Shown: positions 22,124 through 35,098 of the stretch, piece after piece | How positions within the stretch are numbered: the stretch's first letter is position 1 | How the letters are laid out: each line of letters begins with the position of its first letter | Assembly: GCF_902167145.1 (NCBI RefSeq) | Contig: NC_050097.1 | Location: 142,439,982-142,503,981 of the forward strand | Direction of reading: 5' to 3' | DNA length: 64,000 nucleotides | Origin: Zea mays | Lineage: Eukaryota > Streptophyta > Magnoliopsida > Poales > Poaceae | Translations under genes and position numbers: made by a program | The notes under the pieces: model-generated | Databases searched by the model: none | What the model was told of the DNA's origin: nothing | What the model saw: only the letters and a program-made list of their open reading frames with translations

Positions 22124-25100
22124 TTGCAGGTTTATGCATCCGGGGGTTCAAGCTGGATTATCGACAGCGGATGCACAAACCATATGACGGGGGAAAAGAA
22201 GATGTTCACCTCCTACGTCAAGAATAAGGATTCCCAAGATTCAATTATATTCGGTGATGGGAATCAAGGCAAGGTAAAAGGGTTAGGTAAAATTGCAATT
22301 TCTAATGAGCACTCTATCTCCAATGTGTTTTTAGTTGAGTCTCTTGGTTACAATTTGCTATCTGTTAGTCAACTATGCAATATGGGATATAATTGTCTTT
22401 TTACAAATGTAGATGTGTCTGTCTTTAGAAGAAGTGATGGTTCACTAGCCTTTAAGGGTGTATTAGACGACAAGCTTTACTTAGTTGATTTTGCAAAAGA
22501 AGAGGCCGGTCTAGATGCATGCTTAATTGCTAAGACTAGCATGGGCTGGCTGTGGCATCGCCGCTTAGCACATGTGGGGATTAAGAACCTTCACAAACTT
22601 CTAAAAGGAGAACACGTGATAGGTTTGACTAACGTACAATTCGAAAAAGATAGACCTTGTGCAGCTTGTCAGGCAGGTAAACAGGTGGGAGGAGCGCATC
22701 ACAGCAAGAATGTGATGACCACATCAAGACCCCTGGAGCTGCTACATATGGACTTCTTCGGACCCGTCGCCTATCTAAGCATAGGAGGAAGTAAGTATGG
22801 TTTAGTTATTGTTGATGACTTTTCCCGCTTCACTTGGGTGTTCTTTTTGCAGGATAAGTCTGAAACCCAAGGGACCCTCAAGCGCTTCCTCAGGAGAGCT
22901 CAAAATGAGTTTGAGCTCAAGGTGAAGAAGATAAGGAGTGACAACGGGTCCGAGTTCAAGAACCTTCAAGTGGAGGAGTTCCTTGAGGAGGAAGGGATCA
23001 AGCACGAGTTCTCCGCTCCCTACACACCACAGCAAAATGGTGTGGTAGAGAGGAAGAACAGGACGCTAATCGATATGGCGAGGACGATGCTTGGAGAATT
23101 CAAGACCCCGAGCGTTTTTGGTCGGAAGCCGTGAACACGGCTTGCCACGCCATCAACAGGGTCTACCTTCATCGCCTCCTCAAGAAGACTTCGTATGAGC
23201 TACTAACCGGTAACAAACCCAATGTATCTTACTTTTGTGTATTTGGGAGCAGGTGCTACATTCTAGTGAAGAAGGGTAGAAATTTTAAATTTGCTCCCAA
23301 AGCTGTAGAAGGGTTTTTGTTAGGTTATGACTCAAATACAAAGGCGTATAGAGTCTTCAACAAATCATCGGGTTTGGTTGAAGTCTCTAGCGACGTTGTA
23401 TTTGATGAGACTAATGGCTCTCCAAGAGAGCAAGTTGTTGATTATGATGATGTAGATGAAGAAGATGTTCCGACGGCCGCTATACGAACCATGGCGATTG
23501 GAGAAGTGCGGCCACAGGAACAAGATGAACGAGATCAACCTTCTTCCTCAACAACGGTGCATCCCCCAACTCAAGACGATGAACAGGTTCATCAAAAGGA
23601 GGCGTGTGATCAAGGGGGAGCACAAGATGATCACGTGATGGAGGAAGAAGCGCAACCGGCACCTCCAACCCAAGTTCGAGCGGTGATCCAAAGGGATCAT
23701 CCCGTCGACCAAATTTTGGGTGACATTAGCAAGGGAGTAACTACTCGATCTCGATTAGTTAATTTTTGTGAGCATTACTCCTTTGTCTCTTCTATTGAGC
23801 CTTTCAGGGTAGAGGAGGCCTTGCTAGATCCGGATTGGGTATTGGCCATGCAGGAGGAACTCAACAACTTCAAGCGCAATGAAGTTTGGACACTGGTGCC
23901 TCGTCCCAAACAAAATGTTGTGGGAACCAAGTGGGTGTTCCGCAACAAACAGGACGAGCACGGGTGGTGACGAGGAACAAGGCTCGACTTGTGGCAAAAG
24001 GTTATGCCCAAGTCGCAGGTTTGGACTTTGAGGAGACGTTTGCTCCTGTGGCTAGGCTAGAATCAATTCGTATCTTGCTAGCATATGCCGCTCACCATTC
24101 TTTCAGGTTGTACCAAATGGATGTGAAGAGCGCTTTCCTCAATGGGCCAATCAAGGAGGAGGTGTACGTGGAGCAACCCCCTGGCTTCGAGGATGAACGG
24201 TACCCCGACCACGTGTGTAAGCTCTTTAAGGCGCTCTATGGACTTAAGCAAGCCCCAAGAGCATGGTATGAATGCCTTAGAGACTTCTTAATTGCTAATG
24301 CTTTCAAGGTTGGGAAAGCCGATCCAACTCTTTTTACTAAGACTTGCGACAATGATCTTTTTGTGTGCCAAATTTATGTCGATGACATAATATTTGGTTC
24401 TACTAACCAAAAGTCTTGTGAAGAGTTTAGCAGGGTTATGATGCAGAAATTCGAGATGTCGATGATGGGCGAGTTGAACTACTTCCTTGGGTTTCAAGTG
24501 AAGCAACTCAAGGACGGCACCTTCATCTCCCAAGCAAAGTACACGCAAGACTTGCTGAAGCGGTTTGGGATGAAGGACGCCAAGCCCGCAAAGACTCCGA
24601 TGGGGACCGACGGACACACCGACCTCAACAAAGGAGGTAAGTCCGTTGATCAAACAGCATACCGGTCAATGATAGGGTCTTTACTTTATTTATGTGCTAG
24701 TAGACCGGATATTATGCTTAGCGTATGCATGTGTGCTAGATTTCAATCCGATCCTAAGGAGTGTCACTTAGTGGCGGTGAAGCGAATTCTTAGATATTTG
24801 GTTGCTACGCCTTGCTTCGGGCTCTGGTATCCAAAGGGGTCTACCTTTGACTTGGTTGGATACTCAGATTCCGACTATGCTGGATGTAAGGTCGATAGGA
24901 AGAGTACATCAGGGACGTGCCAATTCTTAGGAAGGTCCCTGGTGTCGTGGAACTCTAAGAAACAAACCTCCGTTGCCCTATCCACCGCTGAGGCCGAGTA
25001 TGTTGCCGCAGGGCAGTGTTGCGCGCAACTACTTTGGATGAGGCAAACCCTTCGGGACTTTGGCTACAATCTGAGCAAAGTCCCACTCCTATGTGACAAT

Positions 25101-25328
25101 GAGAGTGCTATCCGCATGGCGGAAAATCCTGTTGAACACAGCCGCACAAAGCACATTGACATCCGGCATCACTTTTTGAGAGACCACCAGCAAAAGGGAG
25201 ATATCGAAGTGTTTCATGTTAGCACCGAGAACCAGCTAGCCGATATCTTTACCAAGCCTCTAGATGAGAAGACCTTTTGCAGGCTGCGTAGTGAGCTAAA
25301 TGTCTTAGATTCGCGGAACTTGGATTAA
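22124..25328 (+). pseudogene. pol: pol of H (protease-integrase-RT-RNase H), two single-base frameshifts
   Basis: Domain order is copia-type. Protease has WIIDSGCTNHMTG near the start; next come GAG-pre-integrase and the HHCC region (WHRRLAHVG, then CAACQAGK). Integrase has LLHMDFFGP, RSDNGSEF and PQQNGVVERKNR. Reverse transcriptase has [19 protein letters not shown] and the catalytic YVDDIIFGS; RNase H has [19 protein letters not shown] and ADIFTKPL. The first frame stops at 23134 after a base loss near 23105; the second stops at 23970 after a base loss near 23965, both in runs of G or C. The third runs to TAA at 25326-25328. Both losses being homopolymer-linked leaves open an assembly error. 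Confidence 0.93.
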
Positions 25329-25782
25329 ATTGTAGCATACATGTATTTATGCTTTTGATCATGTTCCTTTTTGCATTTTGTTGTTTAGTATGGCGCTCAA
25401 GTTGTACAAACACTCCCTGGACCTCACAAGTCCGTTGCAAAGTGATGCACAGTTTTAGGGGGAGATGTGTTACAACTTGACCCTTTGAGACTAACCATAT
25501 GCTTGACTTTGCTTGTTTTAGTCTCGAAGGAGAATTAAAAGGGAAAAGGTGGACTTGGACCATGCAAGACTTCCACTGCACTCCGATGAAAAGAGTAACT
25601 TTTCCAAGTTCATCTTTTAACTCTTATTGCCTATTTGCTCTTAATTGATGATTTTGGTGAGGCAATGGGGTTAAAGGGCCAAGATTGATCCCGTTTTGGT
25701 GCTTGATGCCAAAGGGGGAGAAAATAATGGCCAAAGTGATAAATGGATCAACTACCACTTGAGAGATTTTGAAAATAGTAGA

Positions 25783-25994
25783 ATAGAGTTTTTTGTTTTG
25801 TCAAAACTCTTTTATTGTCTCTCTTGTCAAAAGTTGGCTTCTTGTGGGGAGAAAAGTTGATTATGGGAAAAAGGGGGAGTTTTTTTTAATAGAGTTTTTT
25901 GTTTTGTCAAAACTCTTTTATTGTCTCTCTTGTCAAAAGTTGGCTTCTTGTGGGGAGAAAAGTTGATTATGGGAAAAAGGGGGAGTTTTTTTTT
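25783..25994. repeat. 106-base tandem duplication in the 3' region of H
   Basis: Copy 1 at 25783-25888 and copy 2 at 25889-25994 are essentially identical, starting ATAGAGTTTTTTGTTTTG and ending in GGGAAAAAGGGGGAG plus a T run. Each copy ends with a purine run resembling the true polypurine tract. Confidence 0.9.
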
Positions 25995-26213
25995 GAATCC
26001 TGAATCAAATACTCCTGAAATGACTCTCTTTATGACTTAACATGTGTGTTTGACTCAGAGATAGAAATTTGAGTTTTGATTTGCAAAAACAAACCAAGTG
26101 GTGGCAAAGGATGATCCATATATGCCAAAATTGAATCAAGATAAATTTGAGTTTTATTTGAAGTGATATTGCACTTGTTCTAGTTGCTTTATGTTGTGTT
26201 GGCATAAATCACC

Positions 26214-26227
26214 AAAAAGGGGGAGAT
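26214..26227 (+). promoter_or_regulatory. Polypurine tract of H
   Basis: AAAAAGGGGGAGAT lies directly before the 3' LTR start at 26228, the position of the plus-strand primer. Confidence 0.85.
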
Positions 26228-27485
26228 TGAAAGGGAAATGTGCCCTTGGGCCATTTCTAAGTATTTTGGTGATTGAGTGCCAACACAAGTGCTTAAATGT
26301 GAATCTATACCCATGGATGGACAAAGCGCAAATCAAGAGTAAAGGTATGTTTCTAAGCCTTAGTACATTGTTTTGAAGACTAATGTATTGTGTCTAAGTG
26401 CTTGAAACAGGAGAAATCAAGTCAGAGAAAAGTTGGCTGTGTACAGCCAAAAGGCTGTTCGGTCTGGAGCACCGGACTGTCCGGTGGTGCACCGGACAGT
26501 GTCCGGTGCGCCATACTGACTCGGGCGAACTGGCCGCTCTCGGGAACTTACCGGCGACGTACGGCTATAATTCACCGGACTGTCCGGTGTGCACCAGACT
26601 GTCCGGTGAGCCAACGGTCGGCCGGACCAACGGTCGGCCGCGCGATCTGCGCGGGACACGTGGCCGAGCCAACGGCTAGAAGGGGGCACCGGACTGTCCG
26701 GTGTGCACCGGACATGTCCGGTGCGCCAACGGCTCTCTGGTGGCCAACGGTCGGCTGCGCCGTTTAAGGAAAGAAATCGGGCACCGGACAGTGTCCGGTG
26801 TGCACCGGACTGTCCGGTGCACCAGTCGACAGAAGGCAAGATCAGCCTTCCAGATTTGCTCTCAACGGCTCCTAGCTGCCTTGGGGCTATAAAAGGGACT
26901 CCTAGGCGCATGGAGGAGTACACCTAGCATTCCTACAACATTCCTAAGCACCAAGACATCGATTCCGCGCATTTGGTTCATTGTGATAGCATCTAGAGCT
27001 CTTGTTGAGTTGTGAACTCATTGAGTTGTGTTGCGAGCTCTTGTTGCGACTTGTGTGCGTGCTGTTGCTCTGATTTTGAGTCTTGTGTGCGTTGCTAGTT
27101 CCTCCCTTACTCTGTATTTCTTTGTGAATCTCAAGTGTAAGGGCGAGAGGCTCCAAGTTGTGGAGATTCCTCGCAAACGGGATATTGAAAGGCAAAGCAA
27201 AACACCGTGGTATTCAAGTTGGTCTTTGGACCGCTTGAGAGGGGTTGATTGCAACCCTCGTCCGTTGGGACGCCACAACGTGGAGTAGGCAAGCGTTGGT
27301 CTTGGCCGAACCACGGGATAAACCACTGTGTCATCTCTGTGTTTGATCTCTTGTGGTATTGTGTTTTGTTGAGACTCATCTCTAGTCACTTGGCGATTAT
27401 TGTGCTAACACTTAACAAGTTCCTTTGTGGCTATAAGTTTAAGTTTCACAGGATCACCTATTCACCCCCCCTCTAGGTGCTCTCA
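26228..27485 (+). repeat. 3' LTR of H (1258 bp)
   Basis: Same ends and length as the 5' LTR. The two mismatches seen are GCACC for GCGCC in the first palindrome region and GGGACGCC for GGGATGCC near 27270. Confidence 0.97.
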
Positions 27486-30302
27486 AAACCCCAGGGGCCT
27501 CAGCGTAAACCTGTTTTCTTTTCCATTTTCGAATTTATTTTTCTTTTGTTATGACAGATAACTAAATAAATGCATAACTTGAAGAATAATCATCCAAAAA
27601 TGTTCAAACCAATTTTGCTAGATTCTGGAAATTATGAACTATCAGATAAAAATAATAGAACCCATGGTTTCTGTATTTCTTTCTGAAGTTTTAAATTAAA
27701 TAAGAAAACTACTCAAAACTCAATATTAGAAGGAAAAATAGGAATATTGTTTGACCAGGGTTAGAAAAATTTTGAGAAGTTTGTATCTACCTACTAAACC
27801 AAATAAAAATGTTAAACCTCTCTGTCCACTCCATTAAGTTAGCTTTGACCCCTTATTTCATAATATGCTTAAGGGTAAGAAAAATAGAAAATGCAATTTA
27901 AACAAAGAACCAGAGAGTACCTCTATTTTTGTTAGGATACTTATTCAATATAGTTCACTGGAAAAATATATCATACCCTGTTTTAGTATAAAATAAGTAG
28001 GATCCCTTTTGTTTTAATAAAACAAGTGAAACTTAGAAAAACTCTACAAAAATAACCCCAAGGTAAAAACACCCCCACCCTTGGGATAACTAATGTTTTG
28101 TTATTAAGAACTTAGGAAAAATAGGAGATCTGCTGTTTGACATTTTTCAAATAATAATGTAGTAGAAAGTGCCTTTTTGACATTAAACTTAAGAAAATCA
28201 TAACTAAATAACCACCCCTTAGTTTTCTAAGATTTTTAGCACAGAAGCCTATTATTACTATTGGATGCCAGCAAAAATAACCTTTAGGACAGAAACCACC
28301 CCTAAATAAGAGATGAAGTGTAAAGTGGCCTATTTTTGCATAACTATTGTTATTTTTATTTCGGGCCTAGCCTTTGTACTTTAAGCCTCAAATTCTTAAA
28401 ACAGGCTAGAATAGCAAATGACAACCCACTGTAATTTTTACAGAATTTTTGGAAATTATTAAAACACTGTCGTAGTTCAAACCTACACTAGAAACCCTAA
28501 ATGGAAATTAAGGAAAGGAAAATGAATAATGTGAATTAATGTTATCCTAAAACCTTTGTAATCTGTCCACTAAAATGTATCAAGGCAATACCAATCCACT
28601 AGGTTATCCTCACTGAAAACCCAAGCCTAAAGAGTAATAAGCCTAACCCACTGGGAGCCCCGCATGACTAAGAAACGCTAAGTTACTTCTTAACTTAGTT
28701 CTCTTTAGCATAATATTATTAAATCCTGCATAACCATGACATACATGTTCATTGCATTTCGATAGACTGTAATCTTGCTGACGGAGAGCACATCCTCGTG
28801 CCGGAGCAAGGAGCTGCTCAGGAGGTAGCCCCAGATCCAGCACCCGAGCCTGCACCAGAGGACCTGCCTGCCACTGCTTTGGAAGGCAAGCCCCGGTTTT
28901 ATGCATAACCCGTTATTTATGCTATTTTACTTCACTTAATGATTGTAGGATTGATTGTGCACTTAGGTGTAGGAATTGTTTGAAACCCTAGTTGCATGAT
29001 CTCAGGAATCCTTTTGAGATGAATACTAGTATGACAGGTCGAGTAGTTGCTTTATTTAATTAGGATCTCGGTAGAAGACGAGTGATTTTTCTAGCACTCG
29101 CGCGAGATCAGGAAATTGATTGTACCCACTTTCACACTGTCATGATACTAGTTGGCGGACGACAATCCATGGGGATTGGTTGTTCACGAGATGGAAAATG
29201 GAATAAGGATTAACGTGCGGATACCTGTGTCAAGCGTTTGAACGTACTAAACACATACCGAGAAATATGGTAAATCGGTAAGCCTAGTACCTGAGTGAAC
29301 CTGCCCGCAGATTGCCCTCCTCACGCGACCTGAGACGAGGTCTCCCATTCCGGTTATGGTGGGTACAAGTGCGGTCACTGCACGACGGCCAGTCGGGGTC
29401 AGTGAGGCATTGTACGCCAAGGCGGTGAGCCCCTTTCTGTTGCCAGGGAATCGATGTGGACGGTTGATATGTGTGGGGACGGAGTGCCCCTGCATGTCGT
29501 GTGTTTAGGTTTACCTTGCAAGGATAAAAACTCGATTCGAATCGTCTTCTTCTCGCAGCTAATGAGACTGCTTGATCCATTGTACTGCATTGAGTAATAA
29601 GTGGAAGTGTGATGAGTTGAGATAAGATGTTGATTGTTAATAATGCTTGCTACCATGTATGAGTAGATAGTCCACTTTTAGCCTTAAGAGAGTCACACTT
29701 AACTTTGACTAAGTTAAAATCTTGATTTAGAAACTCAGCTAGTGCTTTTGGCAACCAAACCCCACAACCAAACAACTGCATGTCTAGAGGTAGAGGAGTA
29801 GACTCCTCACACCGGGTAAGTCTAGCTGAGTATTAGTATACTCAGCCTTGCTTGTGGCATGATTTTTTTTACAGGTTCTCTGGAGGACATGGTTGCTGGA
29901 ATAACTTGGCCATCCACCTTGCCACCGGGTTGGACTGTCGAGTGGGACCCTGCCTCGGCTAAGGAGGAGCATGAGGAGTGATGGGACAGGCTTCCCCATC
30001 TCTCCATTTATTTACCGTTAGTTTATTTCCGCTGCACTTCGAACAATGATGATTACTTCTGCAAAAACTCCGATGATGATGATGGTGATGTAATAATCTA
30101 ATACTCTGACATGTATGGCTTTATGCTTTATTGTATTTGTTCTGTGACTCACCTTCGAGTGAGATTGTGGTACTTGATCCTGTCAGTGGCCGTGTCGGAC
30201 TAGATCCGAGGGATTGACGGGTTATTCCCATTTAAGTGTGGTCTAGCCTCTAAGGCGGGGCTTAGGCACTTAAGTTGGAATAATTCGGACAGTTCCGCCA
30301 CA
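27486..30302 (+). repeat. 5' LTR of F, right part
   Basis: Begins with the second AAACC and aligns with 47432-50247. It is mostly AT-rich non-coding sequence. Two short coding-like pieces near 28770-28890 and 29876-29980 (see the matching 3' LTR entry). It ends CCGCCACA at 30302 before the primer site. Confidence 0.95.
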
Positions 30303-30304
30303 GC

Positions 30305-30316
30305 TGGTATCGGAGC
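30305..30316 (+). promoter_or_regulatory. Primer-binding site of F
   Basis: TGGTATCGGAGC starts 2 bases after the LTR end, iMet tRNA type with the same G-for-A change as in H. Confidence 0.9.
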
Positions 30317-30711
30317 TTGTACCACCACAGAGGAATCAATAAAATGTAAATACCATCAATTTTCCAAGTAAAACTTGATAGAAACAAGGTTGGATAGATA
30401 GTAGGACGAGCAGGATAGACCTAGGACGTGAAGCCTTAGGGTAATAGAAGGGTAGCTAGGTGGCTAAGTAACTAGGCCCTACAGGCCACTTTTACAGGAT
30501 GGGAGTTCCTCCCTATTCCTTTTATCTTGTGGTGAGGTCGTTTAGGACGAGCATGCATGCATTCATAATTAAGCAAATGGATAACTAAGTAAAGACTTAA
30601 AAACAAGATAATCACCCAGTGCCTTTTTCTTTTAACTAGAGACAGGCTGAGTTTTATTTTCCTTGTTTTTTTGTAATTCTTTTTCTTTTAATTACGCTTA
30701 ACCGTACACAA

Positions 30712-31581
30712 ATGACTTCCCACGGATCCTCCGATGACGGAAATGCACTGACCCACACTGACGGACTTGCACGAGAGGGCTTTCCCCGCATTTTGTGGGA
30801 GGTACTTCAGGGGGCTGGATACACGACACCCCCTCAGTACGCGGTGCAGCAGTTCGAGAAGCACCGAGTGCCTCGCTGTAGAGTGAGGATGACTTTGGAG
30901 CCTCATCCCCTGCAGCCAGGCTGGCGCTCTTTGGACTCCGAGTCTTTCGGATACCGAGCAGAGGACACGATCGAGGCGATCGCTCTGCATGGACTGACTA
31001 CCTTCTGCGGATTCCATCCTTTGGAGCTGGCTACCCACCCCATTGGCTTGTTCCCCGCTGAGAGGGAGGACGACCCAATGTGGAAGGATCGGGTGGAGCA
31101 TGCCAAGGATATCTGGGCCATCTACCCAGGACAGACCGCACACTTGACTGTACGGTGCATGAATGCCCTGTACCGTCTACAGGTGATGCGCGGTGAGGCA
31201 ATGTCCCATCTGATGGCGCTGCTGGAGGCAACAAAGATTACGTTGGATAACAGAGAGGAACTCGTGGTTGACTTGTCTCAAGAAATGGTGGAGAAGGACT
31301 TGCAGGTGGAGCAGCTATCCACTGATATTCAGGAGTTGGAGGAGCTAGTGGGCACCAGGGAGAACACCATCGATGTTCTAGAGGATCAGCTCATTAACAC
31401 TCAGCAGCAGCTCGCTGAGGCTAACGAGCACCTGGACATGCATCACCAGGAGATCCAAGACCAGGAGGCCAATGAGGATGTCGACATCGAGGGAGGAGAT
31501 GAGCCTGCCTCCAGTGTGGACACTGCTGGTTCGGGAAGACCACCTTCCCCCGAGTCGAGTGTTGCTTCGTTCGCTCACTAG
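30712..31581 (+). CDS. orf0 of F: extra reading frame upstream of gag (289 aa)
   Basis: An intact frame starting MTSHGSSDDGNALTHTDG, between the primer site and gag. Residues about 20-150 are globular (GFPRILWEVLQGAGY, then WRSLDSESFGYRAEDTIEAI). Residues about 160-265 form a long heptad-rich coiled coil (MSHLMALLEATKITLDNREE and following), and the tail is acidic and serine-rich. I know of a similar gag-preceding orf0 in rice RIRE3/RIRE8 of the same clade; its function is not established to my knowledge. It stays open although the neighbouring gag and pol are broken. Confidence 0.8.
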   Translation: MTSHGSSDDGNALTHTDGLAREGFPRILWEVLQGAGYTTPPQYAVQQFEKHRVPRCRVRMTLEPHPLQPGWRSLDSESFGYRAEDTIEAIALHGLTTFCGFHPLELATHPIGLFPAEREDDPMWKDRVEHAKDIWAIYPGQTAHLTVRCMNALYRLQVMRGEAMSHLMALLEATKITLDNREELVVDLSQEMVEKDLQVEQLSTDIQELEELVGTRENTIDVLEDQLINTQQQLAEANEHLDMHHQEIQDQEANEDVDIEGGDEPASSVDTAGSGRPPSPESSVASFAH

Positions 31582-31882
31582 GTGTTCAGGGTAGACTTAG
31601 AAGTTGGATAGTCGGACTCCTCGCAGCTAGCTTAGCTTTTGCACCCTTGGGGTACTAGGCTAGATAGAGTTGAGTCATTTGGGACAATTGATGTAGTCAT
31701 GCTAAACTCTCTTGAAAGCTTGTTGGATGGATGCTGTCATCAGTTTAAATTTGGAAGGAAGAATTTGTGCCTTTTTTTAGTCTTTTGTTGAAGTCGAAGT
31801 CTATCATGTTGCTCTAACTTTTTCTCCGCGATGAAATCTTGAACTTGGAGATGTGGTGTTAAGTATGTATATGGTTTTTCAG
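31582..31882. other. Spacer between orf0 and gag of F
   Basis: About 300 bases with no gene; T-rich from 31740 to 31860. An ATG at 31853 extends the gag frame by ten codons, but the MAGRQRRGQ start at 31883 fits the family better. Confidence 0.6.
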
Positions 31883-34800
31883 ATGGCCGGGAGGCAGCGT
31901 CGTGGCCAGAACGAGCGCGTTCCTCCACCGCCGCCACCACCTCCCACTCTGCAGGAGCTCATGGCTCAGCAGAATGAGATCCTGAGGCAGCTGGCTCAAC
32001 GTCAGCCACCACCTCAGCATTATGGTGGTGGAGACCATCAGCGTCACCCCGCGGCGGCTACATACCAGGAATTCCTTAGCACCCAGCCTCCATTGTTCAC
32101 AAGGGCGGAGGACCCACTTGATGCAGATGTGTGGCTGCGAGTGGTGGAATCCAAATTCCCACTGCTCCATGGAGCTTGCTCAAAGGTCACCAAAGTCAGG
32201 TTCGCCACCCAGCAGCTTCGCGGGCCTGCAAGGACTTGGTGGGATCATTTTCTTGCTATGCAGCCAGAGGACCGAGAGGTGGAGTGGAGGGAGTTCAAGG
32301 CAGCTTTCAGAGGACACCATATACCAGCCGGGATTATGGACAGGAAGCTCAATGAGTTTTTGGCACTCACTCAGGGCAACAGGACAGTGTTGCAGTATGC
32401 CCAGGCTTTTAATGATTTGTGCCAGTATGCGGGATATCATGCAGATACAGATGAGAAGAAGAGGGATAGGTTCAGGAGGGGGCTCAACACTAAGCTCCGT
32501 GATCGTCTCAACACCGTCAGGGCCAACAGCTACATGAGTTGGTCAACATGGCTATCTCCCAAGAGGACTGCATTACAGCTAGACAGGCAGAGAAGAAGAG
32601 GAAGACCCCTGTGGCAGGACCCTCAGCTCAGCCACAGCGCTTCAGGATTGTGTCCGACACCCAGGGCAGGGGACCGCAGCAGCAGCAAGGGCGATGGGTG
32701 ATCCGACCGCAGCAGCAGCAGCAGGCACCTAACCACACCCAGTTTCCAGCTCAGAGGAACAATCAGCAGCAGCAGTACCGCCAGGCAAATGAGAACAGAT
32801 GCTTCACATGTGGCAACACGGGGCACTATGCCAAAAATTGCCCCAGGAACCAGCAGAGGCAGGGGCAGAATGTCAATCAGAACCAAGGCAAGAGACAGAA
32901 GGTGCAAGTGAGGCAGGGCAGGCTGAATTTCACCACCATGGCTGATATTCTAGAGGGAGCACCCGTCATGACTGGTATCTTTACAGTTTTGAATTATCCT
33001 GCTATTATTCTATTTGATTCTGGTGCATCGCATAGTTTTAGCAGTGCCAAGTTTAGTGCCAAATGCCAGTTGCCCTTTCACCATACCGATGGGGGCATTA
33101 CAATTTCAACGCCAGGAGGCAGAGTTGCCACTTATCAAATCAACAGGCAAGTGCCTATAAAATTTGGTAGTCTGGTGATTAGAACCACCCTTCTCATCTT
33201 AGGATTGGATAGCGTGGATATTATTTTGGGAGCTGACTGGTTGACCAGGCATCAGGCAGTATTGGACATTGCAGCCAGAGCCATTGAAATCCATTCCCTT
33301 GTTTATGGCGAGACTGTTTTGCATTTACCCGACCAGGGTTGTACCCGATCTTGTGCCTTTGTTATGTTAGAATCCCAGGTGGAAAAGATCCCAGTGGTCT
33401 GTGACTACCCGGATGTGTTTCCGGAAGAATTACCAGGAATGCCACCTGACCGAGATATTGAGTTCGCCATCGAATTGCAACCCGGGACCGCTCCTATCTC
33501 CAAGAGACCCTATAGGATGCCTCCCGCGGAATTGGCAGAATTGAAGAAGCAATTGCAAGAATTGTTGGACAAGGGGTTTATTCGTCCAAGCACTTCACCA
33601 TGGGGATGTCCAGCATTATTTGTGAAGAAAAAGGATGAGAGTTTGAGGATGTGTGTTGACTACCGCCCTCTCAATGCGGTGACTATTAAGAACAAGTACC
33701 CGCTGCCCCGCATTGATGTTCTGTTCGATCAATTGGTAGGAGCCAAGGTATTCTCCAAGATAGACCTTCGCTCAGGATACCATCAGATCAAGATCCGTGC
33801 CAGCGATATTCCCAAGACGGCTCTCTCTACCAGATATGGGCTCTATGAGTTTTTGGTGATGTCTTTTGGGCTGACCAATGCCCCGGCTTATTTTATGTAC
33901 TTGATGAACTCAGTATTCATGCCAGAACTAGACAAGTTCGTGGTCGTTTTCATTGATGACATTCTGGTTTATTCCAAGAATGAAGCCGAGCACACCAAAC
34001 ACTTGCATACTGTACTTCAGAGACTGCGTGATCATCAGTTGTATGCTAAGTTGAGTAAGTGTGAGTTCTGGCTGGAGGAGATTAAATTCTTGGGTCACAC
34101 AATTTCTCAGAATGGGATATCAGTTGATCCTGAGAAGGTACAAGAGGTAATGGATTGGAAACCCCCGACTACAGTGAAGCAAATTCGGAGTTTTCTGGGA
34201 TTGGCAGGGTATTATCGACGATTTATTCCGGATTTCTCCAGAATTGCCAAACCAATGACTGAAATGTTAAAGAAGGGAGTCAAATTTGAGTGGAGCCAAA
34301 AGTGTGAAGATGCCTTTCATACCTTGAGGCAGCATTTGACAACAGCCCCAGTGCTGGCCCAACCTGACAACACCAAGCCATTTGAAGTTTATTGTGATGC
34401 TTCTGGTACCGGATTGGGATGTGTCTTGATGCAAGAGAACAAAGTGATTACTTATGCTTCCCGAGCACTCAGGCCCCATGAGCAGAACTACCCTACACAT
34501 GATCTGGAATTGGCAGCTGTGGTTCATGCTCTTAAGATATGGAGACACTACTTGATGGGAGCTCACTGTAACATCTACACTGATCATAAGAGTCTCAAAT
34601 ACATCTTCACTCAGGCAGATCTGAACATGAGGCAAAGGAGATGGTTGGAGTTAATCAAGGACTATGATTTGGAAGTGCATTACCATCCTGGCAAGGCCAA
34701 TGTTGTGGCAGATGCCTTGAGCAGAAAGGCCCAGTGCAATTGTATGAGCATGGATGCAAGGGTCACCACCCTGTGCGATGAGCTGTGCAAGCTGAACCTG

Positions 34801-35098
34801 GAAGTTGTTTCTTCAGGTGACTTAAGTTATATCTCGGTGGAACCCACATTGCAAGAACAAATAGTCAGGGCACATATTGAGGATAAGGGTGTTCAAATGA
34901 TTAAGGAAATGGTCAAGCAAAAGGCGGAGAAATACAAATGCTTCCGTTAGGACAGCAAGGGGATTCTATGGTTTGGAGACCGATTAGTTGTTCCCAAGGA
35001 CCCTGAGCTCAGAAAGAAGATACTAGATGAAGCTCACCTTTCCAAATTCTCCATGCACCCTGGTAGCAACAAGATGTACCATGATCTCAGATCTTTAT

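Larger units (their letters stand above)
25329..26227. other. 3' non-coding region of H
   Basis: No gene supported. It is rich in GGGGGAG purine runs (25457, 25713, 25873, 25979 and the real tract at 26214) and includes the 106-base duplication. Some SIRE-clade elements carry an env-like frame here; none is seen. Confidence 0.8.
18413..27485 (+). mobile_element. Element H: young Ji-like SIRE-clade Ty1-copia retrotransposon
   Basis: A complete 9073-bp element with perfect target duplication AAACC (18408-18412 and 27486-27490), inserted in the 5' LTR of F. Both LTRs are 1258 bp with only two mismatches seen by eye (in the palindrome region and near the R/U5 part), so it inserted very recently. 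Order: LTR, iMet-type primer site, intact gag, pol with two single-base frameshifts, a long 3' non-coding part with a duplicated 106-base block, polypurine tract, LTR. Ji/PREM-2-like by memory; copia SIRE clade by domains. Confidence 0.95.

Noticed and set aside
30712..31143. Minus-strand frame opposite orf0 (151 codons)
   Set aside because: It is a shadow of the plus-strand orf0; no domain, and orf0 has clear coiled-coil coding character.
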